Of a DNA stretch of 64,000 nt, positions 36,480 through 44,966 are shown one piece after another. The notes under the pieces are model-generated. The model made no database searches, was not told where the DNA came from, and saw only the letters and a program-made list of their open reading frames with translations. Each line of letters starts with the position of its first letter. Within the stretch, counting starts at the first letter, position 1. The position numbers were made by a program, and so were the translations under genes. The stretch is from Bacillus testis (GTDB lineage Bacteria; Bacillota; Bacilli; Bacillales; DSM-1321): assembly GCF_001243895.1 (NCBI RefSeq), contig NZ_LN851186.1:1997852-2061851 (forward strand), in the 5' to 3' direction.

Positions 36480-37619
36480 CTACATATCGAGGCGGGCTCC
36501 TTTTTCTAATCGTTGAATGTTTTGTTCGCCTGTTTGAGCGAGTTCCTTGAATTGTTGGATGGTCTCCCGCATCTTTGGCAAAGCTTCTTGTTTGTATGCT
36601 GAGATGGAGTCAAGGGCAGACAAGACATCGGTGAACGCCGCTTTCAGGGTATCCACGGACACACTTGTTTCCATTGCTTGTTTTTGGATGGACACTCCTT
36701 GGTCCTTCAGCATTTTGGAAGTGCCTGCAATCAAGGTATTGGTCGTTTCGTTCAGCGCTTCGATTTTTTCAAGTACAATTTTCTGATTGTAGAGGGCACT
36801 TGCAACTGTGACGGCGTTTTTTAAGGCCGAGAGGGTGACCGTTTTCGCTCGGTCGACACCGCGGATCAGCTCTTTGTTGTTTCGAATGACGACTTCAAAA
36901 GCCATGATGCCTTGTTGGTTTACCACCAGCATTTGCTGCAAGTCCATGACTCGTTGGCGGAGAGGGAAGAGCACTTCTTCTGTAATGAACCGAATCTTTT
37001 CGGGATCTTCCTGCCTGTTTCGTGCTAGTTCAAGTTGGGTTTCAAGACTTGTATCCATGATGGTGCCAAGATGGATTTCTTTGTCGAGTGTTTTTGTGAG
37101 TTCACGGAGCGCTTGCTGTTCAATTTCGAGCGTGGTGTTATCATTCTTCAGGGTGTTCCGGCCTTTATCGAGCGATACGACGATGTCGGATATGACGCTG
37201 TCGGCTTTCTGGAACTTTTGGAAATAAGCCCTTAGGGGGTTGAATAGCGAACCAAGAAACCCTTTTTTGGCAAAGTCGATGACGCTCGGGTCGAGATCTT
37301 TCAATTGGGTATGAAGCTCCGTTAAGCTTTTGGCGACTTGGCCGCCTTCATCGCCTGTCTTGGATAAGCGCCCGACGGACACTTGAAGCAGGGCGTTTTT
37401 TTCCGAAGAGCTTTTCATGGTATTCATGCCGAAGGATTCAATGGATTGCAGGATGTTTTTTCGATCGGCCAGTTCTTCCACATCGAGGTTCATGATCATC
37501 TGGACATTGCTGTCAGCAGTCTCTTTCAATTTGGCGATTTCTGCAGGAACAGGGGCGACCTGTTCCTCAATGAGCGTCTTGACTTCTTCTTCATTAGCCA
37601 CCGTCATTGAAAATAACAT
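36480..37619 (-). CDS. TelA/YaaN-type toxic anion resistance family protein
   Basis: 379 residues, almost entirely helical with coiled-coil character, no TM or signal. The family pattern is visible in RNKELIRGVDRAKTVTLSALKNAVTVASALYNQKIVLEKIEALNETTNTLI near the middle and in the stretch around LFNPLRAYFQKFQKADSVI. TelA was named for tellurite resistance and YaaN is the B. subtilis relative; biochemical function is not established. Last gene of the leftward three-gene operon (17 bp after the VWA gene). RBS GGAGGAAACG. Confidence 0.82.
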   Translation of the reverse strand: MLFSMTVANEEEVKTLIEEQVAPVPAEIAKLKETADSNVQMIMNLDVEELADRKNILQSIESFGMNTMKSSSEKNALLQVSVGRLSKTGDEGGQVAKSLTELHTQLKDLDPSVIDFAKKGFLGSLFNPLRAYFQKFQKADSVISDIVVSLDKGRNTLKNDNTTLEIEQQALRELTKTLDKEIHLGTIMDTSLETQLELARNRQEDPEKIRFITEEVLFPLRQRVMDLQQMLVVNQQGIMAFEVVIRNNKELIRGVDRAKTVTLSALKNAVTVASALYNQKIVLEKIEALNETTNTLIAGTSKMLKDQGVSIQKQAMETSVSVDTLKAAFTDVLSALDSISAYKQEALPKMRETIQQFKELAQTGEQNIQRLEKGARLDM

Positions 37620-37636
37620 AACGTTTCCTCCTTTAT

Positions 37637-39325
37637 TTACAGTTGGACATTGAAAAGTCCTTTGATCTTATAGGTCACATCGTCGGTATCGGCGTTGATG
37701 CTTGCTGCTTCGTTGATTTTAGAAATGCTTTCGAGCGCTTTGATGTTAGCGTTGTAGCCGATGGTGTATATCGGTGTCTTATAGGCTTTGATGAGCCCTT
37801 TGACCGTATCCAAGGAGTGGCCTTGATTTGTTTCTCCATCACTCAAGACGAATATGAGCGGTTTGATGTCAGGATGTTTTTCCTTTTCATCTTTCAGCAT
37901 CTTTAAAGCAACGATAATGGCGTCATAAGTTGCTGTGCCGCCGTTTGTCTGCATGTTTTCGACCGCACCTACGAACTTGGATTGCTGATTGGTGTCATAA
38001 ATGCCAATCGGTAAGTTGATTGAAACGTCATCCGAGTAAGTGACAAGGCCGATACTGTTTTCCCTTCCAAGATACTTTTGCCCTTTCAGAAGAGACTCTT
38101 TTAAGCGTTGGATCGCAGTCCCTTCCATACTGCCTGATACGTCCGCAACAAATACGGCAGCGATTGGTTTGGATCCGTTTTTCTTTTCTTTCCACAATCG
38201 TTGGGCAGCATTTAACGTGGCCCCGTCTATCGGCTTAAGGTCGGATACATAGTCATTGATGGCATTGAATCCGTCTTCTTTCGCTTTTTTCTGATAGGTT
38301 TCTTGCTGAGCGAATGAAGCAAATGCTTGAACAATCTTCTTTTTCATTTCAGGGAGTTCCCCAAGCGTATAAAGCGGACTGTCATGTCTTGCACCAAACG
38401 GCGTGAACACGTAACGGTCTTTCAGGTCAGGCGAGTTGACGAATGTCTGGTATTCAAAAACAAACCCGTCTAGCAACCCTGATTTGGTGGCTTCCCGCAT
38501 TTGTAAGGTGGTAGATGCGATGAAAGGGACATTTTTCTGAAAATCTTCGAATTGTTTCACAGCTTGATCGCCGAGAAGATGGGTACTGTCGAAACTGTTC
38601 AAAGCCGTGACCAAGAAGTTCAATCCTGTGGAACTGGCAAATGGATCGGTGTACCCCATTGCCAATTCATTGTTTGTCATCGCTTCTGTGACCGTCTTGA
38701 CATTCACCGCGCCGTATTTTTTTATGAGGGCTTCATGTTTTGTTTTCGAAAGCACAATGCCAGGGAGGTTTCCTGCGAGCCGCTTGGCAATCAGTTCGGT
38801 CTTGATGCCGCTGTCTTTCACCATTTCTCCCCAAAATTCATTAGAAGGGGTGAAGGCATCTGGCACATATTTACCTGACCGGATGTAATCAATGGCAGTT
38901 CCTGAAGCAATGTTCCGGATTTTAACGGAGACTGTTTTCCCGTCCACTTTCAGGTTCGAAGCGTTAAACTCTTTTGCAACTTCATTCAGCCAGCCGTCTT
39001 TTCCAGTACCGGATTTTTCAGGGGAAGAGAAAATTTCAACGTATGATTCGGTGCTATTGGGCACTGTAACTGGGTATTTATCAATTTTTGGCAGCTCTTC
39101 AGCGACATCTGCTGGATTCAAGTCGATTTGGCCTTTAATAGGTTTTTCTTTCGTGACATGGATTTTGCCATATAATTCGCTGAGTTTTTCATCGGCGTTG
39201 GCTGCCGTGATTCTTTCGTCACTGCCTTTTAGATTCGATGTCAAGTTGACGCCAATATACACAACCACGAATACAATGGCGACAGCGAGGATGGAAAAAA
39301 GCATGAATTTTTTATTTTTGTTCAT
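37637..39325 (-). CDS. membrane-anchored solute-binding/VWA domain protein
   Basis: 562 residues: a signal anchor (about 7-26), then a periplasmic-binding-protein-like region (about 92-345; YVEIFSSPEKSGTG, PDAFTPSNEFWGEMV) and a C-terminal von Willebrand A domain with an intact MIDAS, D395-V-S397-G-S399, and VLSDGETNQG. The domain pair is known in bacterial proteins of unknown role; a VWA domain with MIDAS binds a protein ligand through a divalent metal. Outside-facing topology is inferred from the single N-terminal TM. Middle gene of the operon with a TelA-type protein downstream. Confidence 0.8.
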   Translation of the reverse strand: MNKNKKFMLFSILAVAIVFVVVYIGVNLTSNLKGSDERITAANADEKLSELYGKIHVTKEKPIKGQIDLNPADVAEELPKIDKYPVTVPNSTESYVEIFSSPEKSGTGKDGWLNEVAKEFNASNLKVDGKTVSVKIRNIASGTAIDYIRSGKYVPDAFTPSNEFWGEMVKDSGIKTELIAKRLAGNLPGIVLSKTKHEALIKKYGAVNVKTVTEAMTNNELAMGYTDPFASSTGLNFLVTALNSFDSTHLLGDQAVKQFEDFQKNVPFIASTTLQMREATKSGLLDGFVFEYQTFVNSPDLKDRYVFTPFGARHDSPLYTLGELPEMKKKIVQAFASFAQQETYQKKAKEDGFNAINDYVSDLKPIDGATLNAAQRLWKEKKNGSKPIAAVFVADVSGSMEGTAIQRLKESLLKGQKYLGRENSIGLVTYSDDVSINLPIGIYDTNQQSKFVGAVENMQTNGGTATYDAIIVALKMLKDEKEKHPDIKPLIFVLSDGETNQGHSLDTVKGLIKAYKTPIYTIGYNANIKALESISKINEAASINADTDDVTYKIKGLFNVQL

Positions 39326-39340
39326 ATTGTCCTTCCTTTC

Positions 39341-40069
39341 CTATTTATAGTATTTGGTCTGGCTGATTAGATCATGGATGTCTTTCATGCAGGTCATTTC
39401 ATCCACATCTTCCATATCAAAACTATTCAAAGCATTGATTTCGATCAGGAGTTTATCGAGGTCGAGAAGGATCTCTTCATTGATGTTGAGGGCGTGTTTC
39501 AAAAAGGTCAGGTAGCTTTCGTACAGTTCTTTTTTCTCTCGGATCAACTTGGAAGAAAGCACGGTCGAACCATTCTTGATTTGTGCGTATTCGCTTTCAT
39601 CAAACATGGAGACCTTGTTCAGGATGTTTTTCAGATTGCGATAAAATAGTGCCTCGACTTGGCTGATGACAGAGGAGAACTTTCCGTAACTGATTTCGTT
39701 GGGGTCGAATCGTTGGCTCAGAATATCAGCGAGCTTTTCTTTTTTCTTTTTCAGCCGTTCGGTTTGTTCTATCGCAAAACGGATGTCAGCCCGCAAAGCT
39801 TTGATGCTTTGGTATTTCTGAAGTGCTTGGATGTAATCTTCTACAGTATCCAGCGTATTAAGTGGAGATGACGTTTTCTCTTTGGCATGGAGCATGTATA
39901 ACCCATATATCAGCACTAGCGCACTTAAGGTCAAGAAAGCTGCGCCGCCCGCTGTTTGCAGCGCACTGCCGCCCGTAATCCGCAAGCCGAGAAGGCCAGG
40001 GGACAGGACAATCACGTCAACGCAGGTTATGCCTGCTATCAGACTAATTGTTTTCCACATTTTTCCCAT
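39341..40069 (-). CDS. two-TM protein with helical domain, XpaC-like
   Basis: 242 residues from ATG 40069 (GGAGGGGTG 6 nt upstream; the frame is open 27 codons further without a ribosome binding site). Two TM helices (about 5-27 and 36-56), then a long cytoplasmic helical region with EQTERLKKKKEKLADIL and YRNLKNILNKVSMFDESEYAQI. The pairing of a two-TM helical protein with a TelA homologue parallels the xpaC-yaaN pair of B. subtilis, so an XpaC-type assignment is plausible but not certain. First gene of the operon; 15 bp to the VWA gene. Confidence 0.6.
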   Translation of the reverse strand: MGKMWKTISLIAGITCVDVIVLSPGLLGLRITGGSALQTAGGAAFLTLSALVLIYGLYMLHAKEKTSSPLNTLDTVEDYIQALQKYQSIKALRADIRFAIEQTERLKKKKEKLADILSQRFDPNEISYGKFSSVISQVEALFYRNLKNILNKVSMFDESEYAQIKNGSTVLSSKLIREKKELYESYLTFLKHALNINEEILLDLDKLLIEINALNSFDMEDVDEMTCMKDIHDLISQTKYYK

Positions 40070-40553
40070 AAGGCACCCCTCCGTTTTTTCTTTTTCCTGC
40101 TTCTTTATTATAATTCCTTTAATTTCCATTTGGCTATCTACTTTTTTCATAACCTATCATTTTTTAATTATTCTTGAGTTCTTCGTCATATATGGCCTTC
40201 GAAAAGGGGACAAAGACATTACCAGAGAGACCATTTACGCGATACAACCATTTGCAATCGACGCAGAAAAGATACAAAATGCATGGCAGGAAAAAGCCAA
40301 TCAGATTGCAACCATGAAATCAAATTGCTTTTTGGCTAATGTCTTACCCATTAATCATTGTGTAGAATGGGTCATCTGCATGGTTAAAGAATATAAATAT
40401 GTTCTCGAAGGATTCTGCACTGGTGGAAAGAAGGGAAAGTGATTATAGAAAAAACTTCCTTCTCCTAGCTGTATTTTCAAATCGCCTGGCTTTCTTGTAT
40501 AGTAAAGATGGATTTTATATTCGTAGACCGTTGTATGTAAGAGGAGGGCCCAT
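40070..40553. other. intergenic, possible gene remnant
   Basis: Holds the leftward operon promoter and the rightward Nudix promoter. A rightward frame at about 40190-40442 reads like protein (DITRETIYAIQPFAIDAEKI, then QEKANQIATMKS) but lacks a start codon and ribosome binding site. It may be the tail of a lost gene. I do not recognise it. Confidence 0.3.
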
Positions 40554-40994
40554 ATGGCAATTGCAAAAGAAAACCAGATCAATATCAGATGCGGGATAAT
40601 TATTGAAAAAGACGATAAAATATTGCTGCAAAGAAATCCGGGAGACAATCATTGGAGTTTGCCTGGCGGAATGCTGCAGCTCGGAGAAAAATACGAAGAG
40701 GCCGCTATCCGGGGTGTAATGGAAGAAACAGCTTTAAAAGTAGATTCACTGCAGTTCTTCGGGATGTTATCGGGCAGAGATTGTTTTGTAACGAATAAAT
40801 TCGGTGATAAAGCATTTATCCTTCAGGTCCTTTTTTTGGCCACAGAATTTACAGGAAAGGTCAAAATTATCGATGAAAGCAACCGTGAGCATCGCTTTTA
40901 TAAACGGACGACCCTTCCGAAAAGTCTTAATCCCCAACATAAAACATTCATCTATCATTGGAAAGAGGAAAAGCCGTTTCCAATCATCAATTAA
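40554..40994 (+). CDS. Nudix hydrolase
   Basis: 146 residues. The Nudix box is GGMLQLGEKYEEAAIRGVMEETAL: Gly, five residues, Glu, seven residues, then RGVMEET, where the canonical REUXEE reads RGVMEE, a change of one non-catalytic-core residue. The N-terminal CGIIIEKDDKILLQRN strand pattern is standard. Nudix enzymes cleave nucleoside-diphosphate-X compounds; the substrate is not predictable. GAGGAGGG precedes the ATG. Monocistronic. Confidence 0.88.
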   Translation: MAIAKENQINIRCGIIIEKDDKILLQRNPGDNHWSLPGGMLQLGEKYEEAAIRGVMEETALKVDSLQFFGMLSGRDCFVTNKFGDKAFILQVLFLATEFTGKVKIIDESNREHRFYKRTTLPKSLNPQHKTFIYHWKEEKPFPIIN

Positions 40995-41146
40995 ACATTA
41001 CTTGCAAGACAATCAGATTGTCTCGGAGTAAACGTTAAACTGTTCTACCTACCAATAGAAAGAGCTATGTCTTAATCCCCTTGCAGAAGGTGGGAGGGAT
41101 TAGGAAATGGCGCGAATGCTTGACGTGCCAATGGGTTTTTCATTTC

Positions 41147-41297
41147 TACATGAACGAACGATCCATTTTTTATTGACTATATTGATTTTAAAGATGATGA
41201 AGTTCAATTCTTAAAATTAGGATGGGGCATGAATCCGAAAATAAATATTAAAGAAAAACATATCATCTTTGATCGTATCCCTGAAGAAGATGAATAA
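41147..41297 (+). pseudogene. gene fragment of unknown family
   Basis: A frame without start codon reads NDPFFIDYIDFKDDEVQFLK, LGWGMNPKINIKEK, HIIFDRIPEEDE and stop at 41297. The composition is protein-like, but no ribosome binding site or ATG precedes it and a stop lies just upstream. Probably the tail of a deleted gene. I do not recognise the family. Confidence 0.3.
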
Positions 41298-41371
41298 GAA
41301 GTGATTTAAGACGACTATTATGTCGTCTTTTATTTTGGCTGTTCGGATTCGAAGGAAATAATTCACAATAT

Positions 41372-41427
41372 AAAAAGTATTTGACATTTTAGGATGGATA
41401 TTACATAATGAGTGTCAAATACTTTTT
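41372..41427 (+). promoter_or_regulatory. promoter nested in a 15-bp inverted repeat (probable autoregulatory operator)
   Basis: AAAAAGTATTTGACA (41372-41386) and TGTCAAATACTTTTT (41413-41427) are perfect inverted repeats 26 bp apart. The left arm supplies the -35 TTGACA (41381-41386). CATAAT (41404-41409) is 17 bp downstream as -10, and the right arm covers the start region. The XRE regulator two genes on is the obvious ligand. Confidence 0.7.
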
Positions 41428-41454
41428 ACATTTTTAATAAGGTGGGAACTAAAA

Positions 41455-41757
41455 ATGGATTGGGTTAAAATTGTGTATTCAGCCATATTGTTAGTTTGCG
41501 GTATTTGGATTTTTGTTGCACCATTTTCTCAGAAGGATGATGAAAGAAGGAAGTTTATCTATACGAAGGCTCAATCATATGCATTTATCGTAGTTACAGG
41601 TATGCTAATTTTAGAAGTGGCACAGTCGATTTATCTCACCATTCAGGGGAATACTTCTTATAATGGTAAGGGAATTTCGCCGATTGCGTTTCTGTCGGTG
41701 ATTTCAATTATATATCTGGTAACATTACTCATTTACAGGAAAAAATATGGTGATTAA
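41455..41757 (+). CDS. three-TM membrane protein paired with an XRE regulator
   Basis: 100 residues with TM at about 5-24, 42-61 and 76-95 and a charged loop SQKDDERRKF after the first. AAGGTGGGA is the ribosome binding site. The stop codon abuts the ATG of the XRE gene (TAAATG). Small membrane proteins paired with a short HTH regulator of this kind are common in Firmicutes, where the membrane protein may sense or antagonise the regulator; no function has been assigned that I can name. Confidence 0.7.
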   Translation: MDWVKIVYSAILLVCGIWIFVAPFSQKDDERRKFIYTKAQSYAFIVVTGMLILEVAQSIYLTIQGNTSYNGKGISPIAFLSVISIIYLVTLLIYRKKYGD

Positions 41758-41961
41758 ATGAAAAATCGCATTAAAGAATTAAGAAAATCAGCGAAGTTAT
41801 CCCAGGAAGAACTGGCTAAGCTCTGTAAGGTATCCAGACAAACAATAAATGCAATTGAAAATGATAAATACGACCCAACTTTACAATTAGCGTTTGACAT
41901 TGCCTCTGTATTGAATACAACAGTAGATGAGCTTTTCGTTAGTGGTTCTATTAGAAAATGA
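41758..41961 (+). CDS. XRE-family HTH regulator (YgzD-like)
   Basis: 67 residues, all HTH: IKELRKSAKLSQEELAKLCKVSRQTINAIENDKYDPTLQLAFDIA is a textbook Cro/C1 domain, followed by a short strand VDELFVSG. This single-domain type is widespread in Bacilli and often regulates its own operon with a membrane protein. Translation is coupled to the preceding gene. The likely operator is the pair of 15-bp arms at 41372-41427. Confidence 0.9.
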   Translation: MKNRIKELRKSAKLSQEELAKLCKVSRQTINAIENDKYDPTLQLAFDIASVLNTTVDELFVSGSIRK

Positions 41962-41967
41962 TAAATT

Positions 41968-41992
41968 GGCCTCATATAGGGGTCTTTTTTTT
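41968..41992 (+). terminator. weak terminator after the XRE gene
   Basis: GGCCTC and GGGGTC around ATATA (G-T pairs needed), followed by eight T. Confidence 0.5.
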
Positions 41993-42274
41993 ATACATGT
42001 TGAAATAAGCATTTGTTCCACCTATATATTTTTTAGTTAGACCCATAAGCCCTTCTTCAGTCACTAACATTTCACTTTTTACGGTCGAAAGTAGTTGCTG
42101 ATTAGTCTTTGACTGTTTTAAAATAATAGTAGGAATAATTTGACTACGGTCATCAGATTCTCCCACTTTTATAAGTGGCAAGTTAATGCAAGATTAAATA
42201 CCGACTAAAGTAGTGAATACGAACTCTCGCAGACAATAGTTATACGACATTTTCCACAAAGGAGAGAATCAGGA

Positions 42275-43021
42275 ATGGATCAAGTAGTTGTCATTACAGG
42301 TGCTGCAACAGGTTTAGGCCGTGCAACGGCTTTAAAATTAGCAACACAAGGTTATAAGTTAGTGCTAGTTGATTTTAATGAAAAAGATGGTTTACAGACT
42401 ACTGAAGACTCAAAATCAAAAGGCGCTGAAGCCATTTTTGTGAAAGCGGATGTTTCAAACGAAGAAGATGTAAAAAACTACGTGAATAAAGCAGTAGAAA
42501 GTTTCGGGAAGATCGATTATTTCATAAATAACGCAGGAATAATGATTCCGTTCCGTTTAATACACGAATATGAAATAAATGAATATGATCGAATCATGAA
42601 TATTAACGTGAAAGGTGCATTTTTGGGAATTAAATATGTGATTCCTGTCATGCTTGAAAATGGCGGAGGGACAATTGTAAATACGGTATCATCAAACTCC
42701 TTTAAACCTACTGCTTATAATGGTATTTATTCTGCCACTAAACATGCCTTAGCCGGTATGACAAAATCCATCGGCCAAGATTATCAAACAAAGAACATTT
42801 TTGCAGTCGGTGTTGCGCCAAATACGATGAAGACAAATATTTCAGCCAGTGCAGCTGTCACATTCACAGATGAAGTGGGTGCAGCCATTCATGCCTCTAC
42901 AGGACCCAATATCCCAGCAACAGCTGAAGAGGTAGCGGAAGCAGTAACTTTCGCGATGACTAATGGAAAACTATTAACAGGATCAATCGTTAACTGTGCC
43001 GGTGGGCAAATTTATAACTAA
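42275..43021 (+). CDS. SDR family oxidoreductase
   Basis: 248 residues, classical short-chain dehydrogenase. TGAATGLGRATALKLA (cofactor, residues about 8-23), VDFNEKDG after strand 2 (acidic, suggesting NAD), NNAG, the active site Ser in TVSSNS and YSATKHALAG (Tyr-x3-Lys), then VGVAPNTMKT. The substrate is not predictable; relatives include glucose/ribitol-type and 3-oxoacyl reductases. AAAGGAGAG precedes the ATG. Monocistronic with a following terminator. Confidence 0.9.
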   Translation: MDQVVVITGAATGLGRATALKLATQGYKLVLVDFNEKDGLQTTEDSKSKGAEAIFVKADVSNEEDVKNYVNKAVESFGKIDYFINNAGIMIPFRLIHEYEINEYDRIMNINVKGAFLGIKYVIPVMLENGGGTIVNTVSSNSFKPTAYNGIYSATKHALAGMTKSIGQDYQTKNIFAVGVAPNTMKTNISASAAVTFTDEVGAAIHASTGPNIPATAEEVAEAVTFAMTNGKLLTGSIVNCAGGQIYN

Positions 43022-43088
43022 GTTGTTAGATGCATCTATAAACTTAATGGATGGAAGATTAAATAAATTACTTCTTAGGTAAAAAGTC

Positions 43089-43133
43089 AAAAAGAAGATA
43101 CTAATTAAAACATAGTGTCTTCTTTATTTTTTT
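43089..43133 (+). terminator. terminator after the SDR gene
   Basis: AAAAAGAAGATAC and GTGTCTTCTTTATTTTTTT pair around TAATTAAAACATA. Confidence 0.7.
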
Positions 43134-43202
43134 GAAATTGAAAACTTTTCTGAAGAGGGGGGGAGAAATGAAAATCTTCTACGATAATAGAATCGAAATG
43201 TA

Positions 43203-43230
43203 GTTTATTATAACTTAATTATGTAAACTA
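43203..43230 (+). other. dif-like recombination site 1
   Basis: 28 bp: left arm AGTTTATTATA, spacer ACTTAA, right arm TTATGTAAACT. The right arm is identical to the XerD-side arm of B. subtilis dif as I know it. Left and right arms are near-mirror images (AGTTTA...TAAACT). Confidence 0.7.
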
Positions 43231-43290
43231 GATGATCTAAAAGATATAATAACACCTACTTTTAAAAAGCTATTATATAAATATTCTATG

Positions 43291-43371
43291 TTGCATTGAG
43301 TGGCTAGTTATAAAGTAACCAGGTATTTCATTTCGTCTGAGAGCGTTTCTCCAACACACTAAATTTTACCT
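43291..43371 (+). repeat. direct repeat, copy 1
   Basis: Starts TTGCATTGA and ends with a 47-base block (43325-43371) beginning ATTTCATTTCGTCTGAGAGC that matches copy 2 at 46 of 47 positions. The 34-base offset between the two blocks is the same in both copies. Together with the adjacent dif-like site it forms a duplicated unit. No coding potential. Confidence 0.85.
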
Positions 43372-43499
43372 ATTCTTACACTATAATATGCGGATCATTG
43401 GTTTAGAAATAGGGTGGTCGCGTTAAAAAGATTTGAAATATTTAAAATATTGCTACCTCGTCGGTTTGAATCTGATTGACCGTTTTAAGAAGAAGAGGT

Positions 43500-43527
43500 G
43501 GTTTATCATAATTTAATTATGTAAACT
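43500..43527 (+). other. dif-like recombination site 2
   Basis: Left arm GGTTTATCATA, spacer ATTTAA, right arm TTATGTAAACT. Same orientation as site 1, 297 bp downstream of it and 452 bp before the recombinase start. Confidence 0.7.
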
Positions 43528-43604
43528 AAACATTTTAACTAATTATATCCCTTTATTTTAGAAAAATATTCCTAAATCAGGGATTTTTTTATTTGGTTTT
43601 TATT

Positions 43605-43685
43605 TTGCATTGAATGATAGATGGTTAAGTAAATAAGGATTTCATTTCGTCTGAGGGCGTTTCTCCAACACACTAAATTTTACCT
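43605..43685 (+). repeat. direct repeat, copy 2
   Basis: Second copy of the unit at 43291-43371, 314 bp downstream, following dif-like site 2 in the same order as copy 1 follows site 1. Confidence 0.85.
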
Positions 43686-43736
43686 GTTTATTCCGTTTTA
43701 TCTGGAGCTGCCAGCTTCAACACAAGAATAAAAGAA

Positions 43737-44018
43737 GTGGAAGATCAAGCACCAGTAAAATTTCGATTGGTTCAATTAATAAAGCTGCGGAGGATGCATG
43801 AAAATCCCACCGATTACTATTTTTATAGAGATGCCTTTTTAGCCTGTATTTTAGGATTGAAAAACCAATATATAGGAGATAAATCAGTTAAAATGAAAAT
43901 AATGTCGCAAAATAACAATTTGGCGACATTTTATGATAGAATTTTAGCATACATAATAGGGATTTGGGAGGGATTTAGGTGGCAGTTAAAACACCGAAGA
44001 TCATTAAGGATTTTTTAA
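43737..44018 (+). CDS. doubtful ORF upstream of the recombinase gene
   Basis: A 93-codon frame from GTG, without a ribosome binding site, overlapping the recombinase start by 40 bp in another frame. Its middle, NPTDYYFYRDAFLACILGLK, looks protein-like and the frame is open somewhat further upstream. It may be a remnant or chance. I recognise no family. Confidence 0.2.
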   Translation: MEDQAPVKFRLVQLIKLRRMHENPTDYYFYRDAFLACILGLKNQYIGDKSVKMKIMSQNNNLATFYDRILAYIIGIWEGFRWQLKHRRSLRIF

Positions 44019-44944
44019 TTTACTTAACAACAATTAAAGGTAAATCTCCGCGTACAAGACGGGAATACCAATACGATTTACTTTTATTTTTTAAATATTA
44101 CTGTACGGTGCAAAATGAGGAGATACTGGAGCTGACACCTGAAATAATGGAACAGGCGGACCTTTCAGGGGTTAATGCTAATCTGCTACGTGACATTACC
44201 CTTGAGGATTGTTACGCCTTCCTGGAGTATTGCGAAAGCGTGCGGGGCAACGGTGCCCACAGCAGAGCAAGAAAAGTGGCCTCCATCAAGTCTTTCTTTA
44301 AATATGTAACCAATAAACGAAGATTGTTGGATTATAATCCGGCCGATGAATTGGAAAGCCCTAAGATTGCGCAACGGACCCCTATCTATATGAATATGGA
44401 CGAAACGAAAATTTTTATGGAAGGCATCAAAGAGGGGAATCATTATTACCGAAATGTTTGTATCATTACTTTCTTGCTACATATGGGGCTTCGTGTATCG
44501 GAACTATGCCAGCTTAACCTGCAATCCATCCAGGGAGATACCATCCACATTATCGGGAAAGGCGATAAAGAAAGAAGTATCTTCTTGAATCAAGCATGCA
44601 GGCATTCCTTGGAGGCATATATTGAAAACGAGAGGGATCACATCGAGGGGAGCCAAGATGAAAAAGCCCTTTTTCTTTCGCAAAAGAAGACGAGAATCAC
44701 CAGAAGAAGTGTTGAGCGAGTTGTCGCATCCATCAACAAACGATCCGGCCTTAATAAGGAAAAACTGTCGCCGCACAAATTGCGCCATACGTCTGCAACG
44801 CTTATGTACCGTAACGGAGCGGATATCAGAAGCCTGCAGCATATATTGGGCCATTCAAATGTCTCTACTACGCAAATCTATACCCATGTGGAAGACGAAG
44901 CGATCAAGAAAGTTCTCGAAAACAATCCGTTAAACTTTAGTTAA
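43979..44944 (+). CDS. XerC/XerD-type tyrosine recombinase
   Basis: 321 residues. N-terminal SAM-like core-binding domain (about 8-115) and C-terminal catalytic domain with the full set: Arg172 (MGLRVSEL), Lys in GKGDKER (194-197), His266 and Arg269 (SPHKLRH), His292 (LGHSN) and nucleophile Tyr301 (TTQIYTHV). Length is close to XerC, XerD and Bacillus CodV/RipX. GTG start with GGGAGGG. The stop codon lies inside dif-like site 3, and two further sites lie upstream, so the gene is flanked by its probable substrates. Dedicated recombinase of these sites by inference; a role as a chromosomal Xer protein cannot be excluded. Confidence 0.9.
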   Translation: MAVKTPKIIKDFLIYLTTIKGKSPRTRREYQYDLLLFFKYYCTVQNEEILELTPEIMEQADLSGVNANLLRDITLEDCYAFLEYCESVRGNGAHSRARKVASIKSFFKYVTNKRRLLDYNPADELESPKIAQRTPIYMNMDETKIFMEGIKEGNHYYRNVCIITFLLHMGLRVSELCQLNLQSIQGDTIHIIGKGDKERSIFLNQACRHSLEAYIENERDHIEGSQDEKALFLSQKKTRITRRSVERVVASINKRSGLNKEKLSPHKLRHTSATLMYRNGADIRSLQHILGHSNVSTTQIYTHVEDEAIKKVLENNPLNFS

Positions 44945-44966
44945 TCATAATTATATTATGTAAACT
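44939..44966 (+). other. dif-like recombination site 3, overlapping the recombinase stop codon
   Basis: Left arm AGTTAATCATA, spacer ATTATA, right arm TTATGTAAACT. The left arm contains the AGT-TAA (Ser-stop) end of the recombinase frame. Over the full 28 bp it matches B. subtilis dif at 20 positions by my count. Confidence 0.75.

Noticed and set aside
41972..42181. Minus-strand frame of 69 codons between the XRE and SDR genes, ending GLTKKYIGGTNAYFNMYKK.
   Set aside because: The composition is protein-like, but the start is TTG with no ribosome binding site and it runs into the XRE terminator; I could not assign a family, so it is at best a remnant.
43203..43685. The repeated site-plus-block units were considered as a CRISPR-like or MITE array.
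   Set aside because: Only two units, unequal spacers, no short palindromic repeat and no cas genes; the dif-like architecture explains the sites better.
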